Assembly: GCF_030012525.1 (NCBI RefSeq)
Contig: NZ_CP124855.1
Location: 3,038,001 to 3,102,000, forward strand
DNA from: Chryseobacterium gotjawalense
GTDB lineage: Bacteria; Bacteroidota; Bacteroidia; Flavobacteriales; Weeksellaceae
DNA: 64,000 bases
Direction: 5' to 3'
Made by a program: the position numbers and the translations under genes. The notes under the pieces are model-generated. The model was not told the DNA's origin and ran no database searches. It was given only the letters and a program-made list of their open reading frames with translations. Each line of letters opens with the position of its first letter. Within the stretch, counting starts at the first letter, position 1. Positions 36,051 through 45,097 of the stretch are shown here, piece by piece.

Positions 36051-37091
36051 TTAAACCATTTGTGTTTGCACGCTATTTTTTGTTTGATATTCTTTGTCAT
36101 ATTCTGTTTCGTTTTTAAATAATAGGTAAATTAATTCTAAAAGTTTTCTTTGTATTGTTACCAAAGCTTTCATTTTTATACCATGTTTTGAAACTAATCT
36201 TGCATAGATATTTCTAAAATTATCATCCCATTTTACCGCAGCTAAAGCTGGTAAGTGAAGTGATTTTCGCAGATTCCTATTTCCCTTTTTAGATATTCTC
36301 GGCTTGCCTTTTACGGATGTTCCTGATTGCTTTTCTATTACATCAAGACCTGCATAACTCGATAATTGAGATTTGTTCCTAATGAGTTCAAAACCATTTG
36401 TTTCCGCTAAAACGATTACCGCTGTTAAATCTCCGATTCCCGGAATCGTTGTAACTCGTCCTATAATTTGTTTTATTTTCGGATGAAGATCTACAATCGA
36501 TTTAATATCATTTTTAATTTCTTTCTCTTGTGTATTTAAAAATCTGATACGCAACTGCATTCTATCTAAACTTTTTAAATTAGGCTCTGCTTCAGTCTTT
36601 TCAGCATGAATTTGATTTTTAATAATACTTCTTTCCAGAACGATCTGGTCTCTTTCCCGAGTCAACTGTTGAAGTTCTTTATAGGCTTTTTCTGGTCTTT
36701 TCCACGCTTCTAATTTTCGTTCCAATCCAAATTGAGAAATGGCTTGAGAACAACTCTTGTCTGTTATCGTTTTCACCTCCAAAGTTCTCATGTAATTGCT
36801 AATCTTGTTGGGTAAAACAACACTAACATTGTACTTGTTTTCTTCAAGATAATAGGCGAATTTTTGGTGATAAACTCCTGTCGCTTCCATCACATAATTA
36901 ACTACGACATCTTGGTTTCTTAATTTATTAATCCACTCAACCAACAATCTCATACCATTATCAGTATTTTTAAAAACTTTGTATGCAGATAAATCAATTG
37001 AAAAATCTTCAAATAAACATCCGAAAGTAACCACTAATTCTTTCTGTGCGACATCAATCCCTGCCACTTGTTTCAATACTTTTTTCATCAT
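36051..37091 (-). CDS. IS110 family transposase, intact
   Basis: The 346-residue protein has a RuvC-like DEDD domain: Asp in AGIDVAQKELVVTF (about 8-21), Glu in VMEATGVYHQKFAYYLEE (about 67-84), then acidic residues around TITDKSCSQAISQFG. The second (Transposase_20) domain has TTIPGIGDLTAVIVLAET and SQLSSYAGLDVIEKQSGTSV, where the serine of QSGTS is the expected catalytic serine. IS110 elements integrate by a recombinase guided by a bridge RNA from the non-coding end. The upstream 250-base non-coding end here fits that arrangement. Confidence 0.93.
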   Translation of the reverse strand: MMKKVLKQVAGIDVAQKELVVTFGCLFEDFSIDLSAYKVFKNTDNGMRLLVEWINKLRNQDVVVNYVMEATGVYHQKFAYYLEENKYNVSVVLPNKISNYMRTLEVKTITDKSCSQAISQFGLERKLEAWKRPEKAYKELQQLTRERDQIVLERSIIKNQIHAEKTEAEPNLKSLDRMQLRIRFLNTQEKEIKNDIKSIVDLHPKIKQIIGRVTTIPGIGDLTAVIVLAETNGFELIRNKSQLSSYAGLDVIEKQSGTSVKGKPRISKKGNRNLRKSLHLPALAAVKWDDNFRNIYARLVSKHGIKMKALVTIQRKLLELIYLLFKNETEYDKEYQTKNSVQTQMV

Positions 37092-37099
37092 TATTTTTT

Positions 37100-37340
37100 A
37101 ACTTATTTTAAAAGTGATGAATCTTCCTTCGTCTTTTCTCCTGGTTGGATATTCTGGATATTAAGCTCTGCCTAATTCCTTACATTCTGTTCAGACTCTA
37201 AAAGATAAATAAGAATGAGGTGTTTTCTTCATGTGAATATGTCTCTATGAACTATTTAGTATCAATTTCACTCTCATTCTTACTCACTTTATGTTGCAAA
37301 AGTAATCATACGAATTATTCAGTGTTACACCTTTGCAAAC
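37100..37340 (-). ncRNA. Candidate bridge-RNA region of the intact IS110 copy
   Basis: Non-coding DNA of 256 bases upstream of the transposase ATG, in the place where IS110-group elements encode their bridge RNA. It contains a stem AAGAATGAG (37211-37219) / CTCATTCTT (37273-37281) closing a loop of about 50 bases. On the plus strand that loop contains CTTCATG and CTATGAACTAT, which match words of the flanking target (CATGAAG, ATGAACTAT) on opposite strands. The RNA would be read on the minus strand. TATGTTTG, an exact -7 box, sits at the element tip just before it. The left copy has the same sequence at 35705-35946. No covariance search was possible. Confidence 0.35.
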
Positions 37341-37347
37341 ATAGGAG

Positions 37348-37817
37348 CATCTATGAAGCATCGAGGCAACCTCAGAGAAGGTAGTATTGAAAGAGACCGC
37401 TGCTGAGAGGATGCTTTAAAATGGCTGTATTATGGTTTTCATGTGGTTGGGTTTGGGGTTTTTAAGGTTCAGGTTACCACTGTTTGGCTTGTATCGTTAA
37501 AACAGGATTTATTGAGTAATCTGTATAGTTATTTCAGGACGAGTCTGGAAATTTGTAAAAACAGCATTCCCAAGTCAGCTCCTGGTAATCCCCGGTCATC
37601 CCCTGGGTTTCCCCCACGATAAAGCATGAGAAAGGCATTTACTGACAATCGGATATTCGGTTGTTTTTGGCAAATCCACCGGTTTTCGGCAAAAACAGCC
37701 TTATGGACGCGAATATATGTTTGGTTGTAATTTAAATACCATTGAGGCAGGTGAGTGATTGAATTTTTTGGCTCACGGATTTTATTTTTGAGTATTGTTT
37801 GCGAAATATTTGGGCAT
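37348..37817. other. Region between the IS pair and the tracrRNA, no gene seen
   Basis: About 470 bases without a recognisable gene. A minus-strand frame (37529-37897) overlaps the tracrRNA and is judged spurious. A repeated flank word (CATCTATGAAG) at the left end marks the IS boundary. Confidence 0.5.
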
Positions 37818-37847
37818 AAAAAAGCCTCCTGATTATGGACAAGAGGC
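37818..37847 (-). terminator. tracrRNA terminator
   Basis: Stem GCCTC/GAGGC with a loop of about 14 bases and six T residues on the minus strand. It ends the tracrRNA transcript and prevents reading towards the IS pair. Confidence 0.88.
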
Positions 37848-37897
37848 GACCCAAATGTTTTCACAACGGAATAATCCTTATTGTGAATTGCTTTCAA
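37818..37897 (-). ncRNA. tracrRNA of the type II-C CRISPR-Cas system
   Basis: Read on the minus strand, it opens with the anti-repeat GAAAGCAATTCACAA (37882-37896), an exact complement of the 5' part of the crRNA repeat (TTGTGAATTGCTTTC). Next come a short hairpin GGATTATTCC (about 37868-37877), a linker GTTGTGAAAACA and a terminator hairpin GCCTC/GAGGC (37847-37843 and 37828-37824) ending in six T residues (37823-37818). That order (anti-repeat, nexus hairpin, terminator) matches type II-C tracrRNAs. An exact promoter pair lies just upstream (37902-37930). The start is inferred from the promoter, so the 5' end is uncertain by a few bases. It proves which strand of the array gives crRNA. Confidence 0.9.
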
Positions 37898-37901
37898 AGT
37901 T

Positions 37902-37930
37902 CAAATATAAAAAATATTTTTTTAATACAA
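37902..37930 (-). promoter_or_regulatory. tracrRNA promoter
   Basis: On the minus strand, TTG (37930-37928) is followed after 18 bp by TATATTTG (37909-37902), an exact match to the Bacteroidota promoter. Transcription should start about 6 bases later, right at the anti-repeat. It is divergent from the cas9 promoter. Confidence 0.8.
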
Positions 37931-37945
37931 TTACGGTTTCCCGTA

Positions 37946-37975
37946 TTGTAGTGAATTTTTTATGTATTAGCTTTA
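37946..37975 (+). promoter_or_regulatory. cas9 promoter
   Basis: TTG (37946-37948), then 19 bp, then TAGCTTTA (37968-37975), one base from TAnnTTTG. The start would be near 37981, about 19 bases before the cas9 ATG. The two divergent TTG boxes are arms of an imperfect palindrome, CAATTACGG/CCGTATTG (37928-37948). Confidence 0.65.
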
Positions 37976-37999
37976 TATACTATAATAAAATTGGCAATT

Positions 38000-40900
38000 A
38001 TGAAGAAAAATATACTTGGACTAGACTTAGGCACGAACTCAATAGGGTGGGCGTTGGTACAACAAGATTTTGAAAATAAAACCGGAAATATTCTCGGCAT
38101 GGGTGCCAGGATAATTCCGATGACTCAGGATGTGATGGATAATTTTGGTGGTGGAAAACCAACTTCAACTCAAACTGCTGAAAGAACAGGTTATAGAGGT
38201 GTAAGAAGACTTCGGGAAAGATTTTTATTAAGAAGAGAAAGGCTTCACCGGGTTTTAAATATTTTAGATTTTTTACCGGAACATTATGCCGCTCAGATTG
38301 ACTTTGAAAAACGCTTTGGGAAATTTAAAAACGATTCTGAGCCGAAATTGGTTTATTATAAAAACGATTTTATTTTCAAGAAATCTTTCGAAGAAATGTT
38401 GACGGATTTTAAAAATCATCAACCACAACTTTTAGAAAATAATACAAAAGTTCCTTATGATTGGACGATGTATTATCTCAGAAAAAAAGCACTTTCCCAG
38501 AAAATAGAAAAAGAAGAGCTGGCTTGGCTTTTATTGAATTTTAATCAGAAACGTGGTTATTATCAATTGCGCGGTGAAGAGGAAGAAGAAAATCCGAATA
38601 AATTAATAGAATTCTATTCTTTAAAAATTATTGATGTAACTGCAGATGAACCGCAAAAAGGGAAATCTGATATTTGGTATTCCTTACAATTAGAAAATGG
38701 CTGGGTTTACAGACGTTCGAGTAAAACACCATTGTTTGAATGGAAAAACAAAATAAGAGATTTTATCGTGACAACTGATTTGAATGATGATGGAAGTATA
38801 AAAACCGATAAAGATGGAAATGAAAAAAGAAGTTTTCGCGCTCCAAGTGAAAACGACTGGACTTTGGTGAAAAAGAAAACCGAGCAAGAAATCTACAATT
38901 CGCATAAAACGGTCGGAACTTATATTTATGAAGCACTTCTTCAAAATCCGAAACAGAAAATCAAAGGGAAATTGGTTCGTACGATTGAACGTAAATTTTA
39001 TAAAGAAGAATTAAAACAAATTTTAATAAAACAAAAAGAGTTTCATTCTGAATTTCAAAATGATGATTTGTATTTGGATTGTACGCGTGATTTATACAAA
39101 AACAATGATGCGCATCAATTGGTTTTAAGCAAAAAAGATTTTGTTCATTTATTTTTAGATGATCTGATTTTCTACCAGCGTCCTTTGAGAAGCCAGAAAT
39201 CTTCCATTTCCAATTGTACTTTAGAATTTAGAAAACATAAAGACGAAAATGGAGTAGAGCAAACACGATATTTAAAAGTTATTTCGAAATCGAATCCGTA
39301 TTATCAGGAATTCCGAATTTGGCAATGGATGTACAATCTTTCCATTTATAAAAAAGATGATGAGGGAAATCCTATAACAATAGAATTTCTGAATTCTAAT
39401 GAAGATTATGAAAACCTTTTTGAATTCTTAAATACTAGAAAAGAAATTGACCAAAAAGCTTTGTTGAAATATTTTAAATTAAATGAAAAAACACATCGAT
39501 GGAATTATGTAGAAGACAAAAAGTATCCTTGTAATGAAACCAAAACGCTTATTACTAGTAGATTAGAAAAAGTAGAAAGTATTTCTGAAGGTTTTTTAAC
39601 AAAAGAAATCGAACAGAAATTATGGCATCTCATTTATTCTGTTAATGATAAAATAGAATACGAAAAAGCACTGAAATCATTTGCTCAAAAAAATAATCTG
39701 CATGAGATTTCATTTTTTGAAGCATTTAGAAAGTTTCCACCATTTAAAAGTGAATACGGAGCGTTTTCAGAAAAAGCGATTAAAAAATTATTGCCATTAA
39801 TGCGTTTGGGAAAATATTGGGACGCAAATGAAAGTACAAAAAACGCTTCCACTTATAAAGAAAATATTGATGAATTATTAGGAAACTTGAACCGAAAGGA
39901 TACGGAAATTTCTAAAAACGACAGAGATAAATGGAAAAAGACCATTAATATAAAACTTCGCGATGAGTTGGAAATGTTTTTAGATGGAGAAGTAGAATCG
40001 TTTCAAGGATTACGACTTCATATTGCTCAATATTTGGTTTACGGAAGACATTCTGAAGCATCGATAACTGGAAAATGTAACTCTGCAGATGAATTAGAAG
40101 AGTTTTTAAAAGAATTCAAGCAACACTCACTTCGTAATCCGATTGTTGAACAGGTAATTACAGAAACACTTCGTGTCGTAAAAGACATTTGGGCGAAATA
40201 TGGGAACGGCGCAAAAGATTTCTTTAGTGAAATTCATATCGAACTGGGTAGAGAGATGAAAAATACTGCAGAAGACCGGCTGAAAATAACCAATCTTGTT
40301 ACCACAAACGAAAATACCAATCTCCGGATTAAAGCATTGTTAGCAGAAATGATGAATGATGGGGAAGTTGAAAATGTTCGCCCTTATTCCCCGATGCAGC
40401 AAGAGATTTTAAAAATTTATGAAGACGGTATATTGAATTCTGATATTGAAATTGAAGATGATATATTGAAAATCAGCAAAACTGCGCAACCTGCGCCTTC
40501 AGATTTAAAAAGATATAAACTTTGGTTGGAACAGCGATACAAATCACCTTATACAGGGCAAGTTATTCCATTGAACAAGCTTTTCACAACGGAATATGAA
40601 ATTGAACACATTATTCCTCAAAGTCGCTATTTTGATGATAGTTTCAGCAATAAAGTGATTTGCGAATCGGCGGTAAATAAGTTGAAAGATAATTACATCG
40701 GGCTTGGTTTTATTAAACAATTCCACGGGCAAATCGTTGAATGCGGGTTTGGGAAAAATGTGAAAATTTTTGAGGTAGAAGAATACGAGGATTTTGTTAA
40801 AAAACATTACGACAAAAACCGTGGCAAAAGAACGAAACTTTTGATGGAAGATATTCCTGAAAAATTCATTGAAAGACAGTTGAATGACACTCGATATATC

Positions 40901-42364
40901 AGTAAATATATTTCGGGAGTTCTTTCTAATATCGTTAGAGGTGAAAATAACGATGATGAAGTAAATTCTATAAATATTGTTCCCGGAAACGGAAAAATAA
41001 CAACGCAGTTAAAGCAGGATTGGGGATTAAATGATGTTTGGAATGAATTAATTTTGCCGCGTTTTGAACGAATGAACCAACTAACCAATTCAACTGATTT
41101 TACGGCTTGGAATGAAAACCATCAGAAATTTTTGCCAACCGTTCCGATTGAACTTTCCAAAGGATTTTCAAAGAAAAGGATCGATCATCGCCATCACGCA
41201 ATTGATGCTTTGGTAATTGCTTGCGCGACGAAAGAGCATGTGAATTTTATGAATAATGAGCACGCATTAAGGAAAGGAAAAACTAAAGATGAGAAGCAAA
41301 ATATTCGCTATGATCTGCGAAAAAATCTTTGTTATAAAAAATATAATGGTGAGTCAAAAGAAAACTATAAATGGATATTTAATAAACCTTGGGATGATTT
41401 CACAATAGATACAAAACACCACTTAGAAACCATTACTGTAAGTTTCAAACAAAATCTTCGTGTTATCAATAAAGCTACCAATTATTATGAGAAATATGTG
41501 GAAAAAGAAAACGTTAAAGCCAAAGAAAGAGTAGAGCAGACGGGAACGAACTGGGCAATCAGAAAATCAATGCATAAAGAAACTGTTTCTGGAAAAGTGG
41601 ATTTACCTTGGGTGAAAGTTCCGAAAGGAAAGATTCTTACAGCGACAAGAAAAAATCTGGATGCATCATTTGATTTAAAAAGTATTAACTCAATAACAGA
41701 TACCGGAATTCAGAAAATTCTTACAAACTATCTCGTATACAAAGAAAACAATCCTGAATTGGCTTTTTCACCTGAAGGAATTGAAGATATGAATAAAAAT
41801 ATCGAAAAGTTCAATGATGGGAAACCACATCAACCTATTTACAAAGTAAGAGTTTTTGAAATGGGAAGTAAATTTTCTCTTGGACAAACGGGAAATAAAA
41901 AGGATAAATATGTTGAAGCAGCAAAAGGTACCAATTTGTTTTTTGCCGTTTATCAAGATAAAAATGGGAAAAGGTCTTACACAACAATTCCTTTGAATGA
42001 AGTGATCGAAAGACAGAAGCAAGGATTAAGTTCTGTTCTTGCGACCAATGAAAAAGGTGATTCTTTGCTATTTAATCTTTCTCCAAATGATTTAGTTTAT
42101 ATTCCTACAGAGGACGAAATAGAAAATGTTATCAATATTGACTTTCAAAATATTTCAAAGGAGAAATCAAAAAACATTTATAAGACTGTAAGCTTTTCAG
42201 GCTCTCAAATATTTTTTGTGAAGCAAGATGTTGCTTCATCCATCGTAAATAAAGCAGAGTTTTCAACTTTAAACAAAATGGAAAGAGCTATTGATGGGAC
42301 AATGATTAAAGACAATTGTATCAAACTGAATATCGACCGTTTGGGAAACATTTCAAAAGCTTAA
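38000..42364 (+). CDS. cas9: CRISPR-associated endonuclease Cas9 (type II-C)
   Basis: The protein has 1454 residues from the ATG at 38000 (an in-frame TTG nine bases upstream is less likely). It is an RNA-guided DNA endonuclease that cuts both strands of the target with its RuvC and HNH centres. RuvC-I is GLDLGTNSIGWAL with Asp9. An arginine-rich bridge helix follows (RGVRRLRERFLLRRERLHRV, about 58-77). RuvC-II is EIHIELGREMKN with Glu748. HNH is EYEIEHIIPQSRYFDDSFSNK with His870. RuvC-III is HHAIDALVIA with His1066 and Asp1069. All catalytic residues are present. The C-terminal third (about 1180-1454) should read the PAM. The length is at the large end for type II-C. It is followed after 3 bases by the HIRAN gene. 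Confidence 0.97.
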   Translation: MKKNILGLDLGTNSIGWALVQQDFENKTGNILGMGARIIPMTQDVMDNFGGGKPTSTQTAERTGYRGVRRLRERFLLRRERLHRVLNILDFLPEHYAAQIDFEKRFGKFKNDSEPKLVYYKNDFIFKKSFEEMLTDFKNHQPQLLENNTKVPYDWTMYYLRKKALSQKIEKEELAWLLLNFNQKRGYYQLRGEEEEENPNKLIEFYSLKIIDVTADEPQKGKSDIWYSLQLENGWVYRRSSKTPLFEWKNKIRDFIVTTDLNDDGSIKTDKDGNEKRSFRAPSENDWTLVKKKTEQEIYNSHKTVGTYIYEALLQNPKQKIKGKLVRTIERKFYKEELKQILIKQKEFHSEFQNDDLYLDCTRDLYKNNDAHQLVLSKKDFVHLFLDDLIFYQRPLRSQKSSISNCTLEFRKHKDENGVEQTRYLKVISKSNPYYQEFRIWQWMYNLSIYKKDDEGNPITIEFLNSNEDYENLFEFLNTRKEIDQKALLKYFKLNEKTHRWNYVEDKKYPCNETKTLITSRLEKVESISEGFLTKEIEQKLWHLIYSVNDKIEYEKALKSFAQKNNLHEISFFEAFRKFPPFKSEYGAFSEKAIKKLLPLMRLGKYWDANESTKNASTYKENIDELLGNLNRKDTEISKNDRDKWKKTINIKLRDELEMFLDGEVESFQGLRLHIAQYLVYGRHSEASITGKCNSADELEEFLKEFKQHSLRNPIVEQVITETLRVVKDIWAKYGNGAKDFFSEIHIELGREMKNTAEDRLKITNLVTTNENTNLRIKALLAEMMNDGEVENVRPYSPMQQEILKIYEDGILNSDIEIEDDILKISKTAQPAPSDLKRYKLWLEQRYKSPYTGQVIPLNKLFTTEYEIEHIIPQSRYFDDSFSNKVICESAVNKLKDNYIGLGFIKQFHGQIVECGFGKNVKIFEVEEYEDFVKKHYDKNRGKRTKLLMEDIPEKFIERQLNDTRYISKYISGVLSNIVRGENNDDEVNSINIVPGNGKITTQLKQDWGLNDVWNELILPRFERMNQLTNSTDFTAWNENHQKFLPTVPIELSKGFSKKRIDHRHHAIDALVIACATKEHVNFMNNEHALRKGKTKDEKQNIRYDLRKNLCYKKYNGESKENYKWIFNKPWDDFTIDTKHHLETITVSFKQNLRVINKATNYYEKYVEKENVKAKERVEQTGTNWAIRKSMHKETVSGKVDLPWVKVPKGKILTATRKNLDASFDLKSINSITDTGIQKILTNYLVYKENNPELAFSPEGIEDMNKNIEKFNDGKPHQPIYKVRVFEMGSKFSLGQTGNKKDKYVEAAKGTNLFFAVYQDKNGKRSYTTIPLNEVIERQKQGLSSVLATNEKGDSLLFNLSPNDLVYIPTEDEIENVINIDFQNISKEKSKNIYKTVSFSGSQIFFVKQDVASSIVNKAEFSTLNKMERAIDGTMIKDNCIKLNIDRLGNISKA

Positions 42365-42367
42365 AAA

Positions 42368-42835
42368 ATGAACCGTTCAGACTTCATAAAATCATTAGGC
42401 TTAGGAATGGGAGGTATCATACTTCCCAAAACCTCCTTTTTTACTACACAGTTGGTTAAAATATATGATAACTATATTCGCGGCATTCAGTTCTATGATT
42501 TTAAGAAAATTGCAGAATTAATAAGGGAAGGAGACGAGGCTGTTCTAAAAAGAGATTCAGAAAATATTCACGATGCTTTTGCTACAGAAGTACGTTTTAA
42601 AGAATATAAATTAGGTTACATCGCAGCTTATGAAAATGTTGTTTTAGCCAATATGCTGAATCAAAATATTAGTTTGATTGGCAAAATCAGTAGAATTGAT
42701 TTGAATTCTTATGATAATAAAGTTGCAATTGAAATATATGCTGAAGTGGTAATTCCATCAGAGAAACTAATTACAATGATGGGTTCTGAAAATAGATCTG
42801 ATGATGCGATAGATTTATACCGAAATAATTATTAA
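42368..42835 (+). CDS. HIRAN-domain protein inside the cas operon
   Basis: A 155-residue protein between cas9 and cas1. Residues about 36-112 (YIRGIQFYDFKKIAELIREG, EAVLKRDSENIHDAFATEV, FKEYKLGYIAAYENVVLANM) match the HIRAN pattern, with the sequence G-Q-F-Y, the V-L-K-R-D/E-x-x-N-x-x-D core and K-L-G-Y-I. In the eukaryotic HLTF/Rad5 proteins this domain binds 3' ends of single-stranded DNA. Residues 1-25 (NRSDFIKSLGLGMGG) look like a Tat-type leader, but the twin arginine is reduced to RS, so export is doubtful. It sits 3 bases after cas9 and 8 before cas1, so co-expression is near certain. Neither Cas4 nor Csn2 is encoded. The family is inferred from pattern; the role is unknown. Cas9 or adaptation support is a guess from context. 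Confidence 0.75.
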   Translation: MNRSDFIKSLGLGMGGIILPKTSFFTTQLVKIYDNYIRGIQFYDFKKIAELIREGDEAVLKRDSENIHDAFATEVRFKEYKLGYIAAYENVVLANMLNQNISLIGKISRIDLNSYDNKVAIEIYAEVVIPSEKLITMMGSENRSDDAIDLYRNNY

Positions 42836-42843
42836 ACCTAATT

Positions 42844-44072
<1,229 letters not shown>

Positions 44073-44135
44073 TTTATTCATATGGAAAAATAACATAAAA
44101 AATTGACTGTCAGTTATTTATATTGATTGTTTTTC

Positions 44136-44167
44136 GTAACTTATTGGTAGCTAACTTAATAAGTTAC
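44136..44167. promoter_or_regulatory. Perfect inverted repeat after the cas operon
   Basis: GTAACTTATT (44136-44145) and AATAAGTTAC (44158-44167) are exact complements with a 12-base loop. It lies 64 bases after the cas2 stop and two bases before the ATG of a small frame. There is no T-run in either direction, so an operator or mRNA structure fits better than a terminator. Confidence 0.45.
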
Positions 44168-44168
44168 A

Positions 44169-44381
44169 ATGAAAAAAATACTCCACAAACATTTCTTACC
44201 ATCAATGGCAATTGGTTCACTATTATTAGAGCAAATGGGCAAATGTGGAAAATTTCGATCTTCTTCTTTCCAAATTGCGGAAAAAAATCAGATTAAAGAG
44301 AAACCAAAACACGGAGCCAAGTTTAGAAATGATGGACAGCCAGCATGTAAAATGGGAAAACAAGATGGGGTAGCATTATGA
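44169..44381 (+). CDS. Possible small protein, unrecognised
   Basis: A 70-codon frame starting MKKILHKHFLPSMAIGSLLL, with a mildly hydrophobic stretch near residues 10-22, continuing with Lys- and Gln-rich sequence. It could be a short exported peptide or a relic. No family resemblance. The AT-rich setting makes such frames common, so support is weak; it is listed mainly because it follows the inverted repeat directly. Confidence 0.2.
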   Translation: MKKILHKHFLPSMAIGSLLLEQMGKCGKFRSSSFQIAEKNQIKEKPKHGAKFRNDGQPACKMGKQDGVAL

Positions 44382-44526
44382 ACTCGTAATGGAAACCTCT
44401 GAAAATAGGGTCAAATTATCCGCGATAAAATTTAAACAGGCTCTTATTATACTCTTTATATTTTATAGTAACCTTTGGAAAAGACCGCGGTGTTTATTAA
44501 TTTTAGGTTTTAAAAAATAAATTGAT

Positions 44527-44909
44527 ATGCCTGCAAAATTTATTACCACCAAGAAGACGGTTCCTTCCGGACCGGAAATGAAGGAACTGTATTGTGCCAC
44601 CTGGTGAAAAACCGGGAAGTGAACCTCCACGAAATCGCCGAGGCCCTGTCCGAAAGCAGCACCCTGAACCCAGTGGACTGTTACGGGGTGATGGTAGGCA
44701 TGGCCGCGCAGATTGCAAAACACCAGCAGGAGGGAAATGTCGTGAACATTGAATTTCTAGGCACTTTCAGGATCAGGGCCAAATCCACTGCGGTGGAATC
44801 TCCGGAACTGGTCTCCGAAAAAACGATTGGTAAACCCTCGGTCAACTTCCGCCCCTCTGTCCTGATGAAACAGCGGATTTCCAAAACACAGTTCGTACCT
44901 AAAAAATAG
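44527..44909 (+). pseudogene. HU-like (HU-HIG type) DNA-binding protein, frameshifted
   Basis: The ATG at 44527 opens a frame MPAKFITTKKTVPSGPEMKE that stops at a TGA near 44607. The rest of the family sequence continues in another frame, from about 44592: HLVKNREVNLHEIAEALSES, then VDCYGVMVGMAAQIAKHQQEG, IEFLGTFRIRAKS and the C-terminal KPSVNFRPSVLMKQRIS. Together they make one HU-HIG type DNA-binding protein of about 127 residues; adding one base near 44592 would restore the frame. HU-type proteins bend DNA. Its place between cas2 and the array is notable, but a shift caused by a single missing base could also be a sequencing error. Confidence 0.7.
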
Positions 44910-45053
44910 ATTATTTCCCAATAACCGTCTGTTTGATATTCCCAAGTTTTACAGGAAAATAGAAATGCTGCCTTTCGATTTTAAAACCTAGGAAAGAATA
45001 ACAAGCTAAAATAAAACTTTAGCAAGGAGGAATGCCTCACATTTCAAATGCTA

Positions 45054-45090
45054 TAAAAACAAATAATCTACTGAAAGCCAGTAGATTATT
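45054..45090 (-). terminator. Terminator of the CRISPR array transcript
   Basis: A perfect 12-bp stem (AATAATCTACTG at 45062-45073 and CAGTAGATTATT at 45079-45090) with a 5-base loop lies just outside the left end of the array. On the minus strand it is followed by TGTTTTTAT, as for a factor-independent terminator. This marks the left side as the trailer end. Confidence 0.8.
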
Positions 45091-45097
45091 GTTTGAG

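Larger units (their letters stand above)
35954..37347 (-). mobile_element. IS110-type insertion sequence, right (intact) copy
   Basis: The second unit of the head-to-tail pair, 1394 bases. The transposase gene is intact, with about 95 bases after it and about 250 bases of non-coding DNA before it. The last bases before the boundary read GCAAACATAGGAG, as in the left copy. The DNA beyond reads CATCTATGAAGCATC, similar to the left flank word TATCCATGAAG, which may mark the integration target. Confidence 0.85.
44073..44526. other. Region between cas2 and the HU-like gene
   Basis: It holds a perfect 10-bp inverted repeat (44136-44167) and a weak 70-codon frame (44169-44381). No second copy of the CRISPR repeat or anti-repeat is visible. 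The region is AT-rich and otherwise featureless. Confidence 0.5.

Noticed and set aside
37529..37897. Minus-strand frame of 122 codons
   Set aside because: It overlaps the tracrRNA and its terminator and starts in the anti-repeat. No family resemblance.
37881..37904. Degenerate copy of the CRISPR repeat before cas9
   Set aside because: It matches only part of the repeat and is followed by the nexus hairpin and terminator of a tracrRNA, so it is the anti-repeat and not a second array.
44169..44381. Anti-CRISPR gene candidate beside the cas operon
   Set aside because: The small frame has no known anti-CRISPR features, no helix-turn-helix neighbour and weak coding support.
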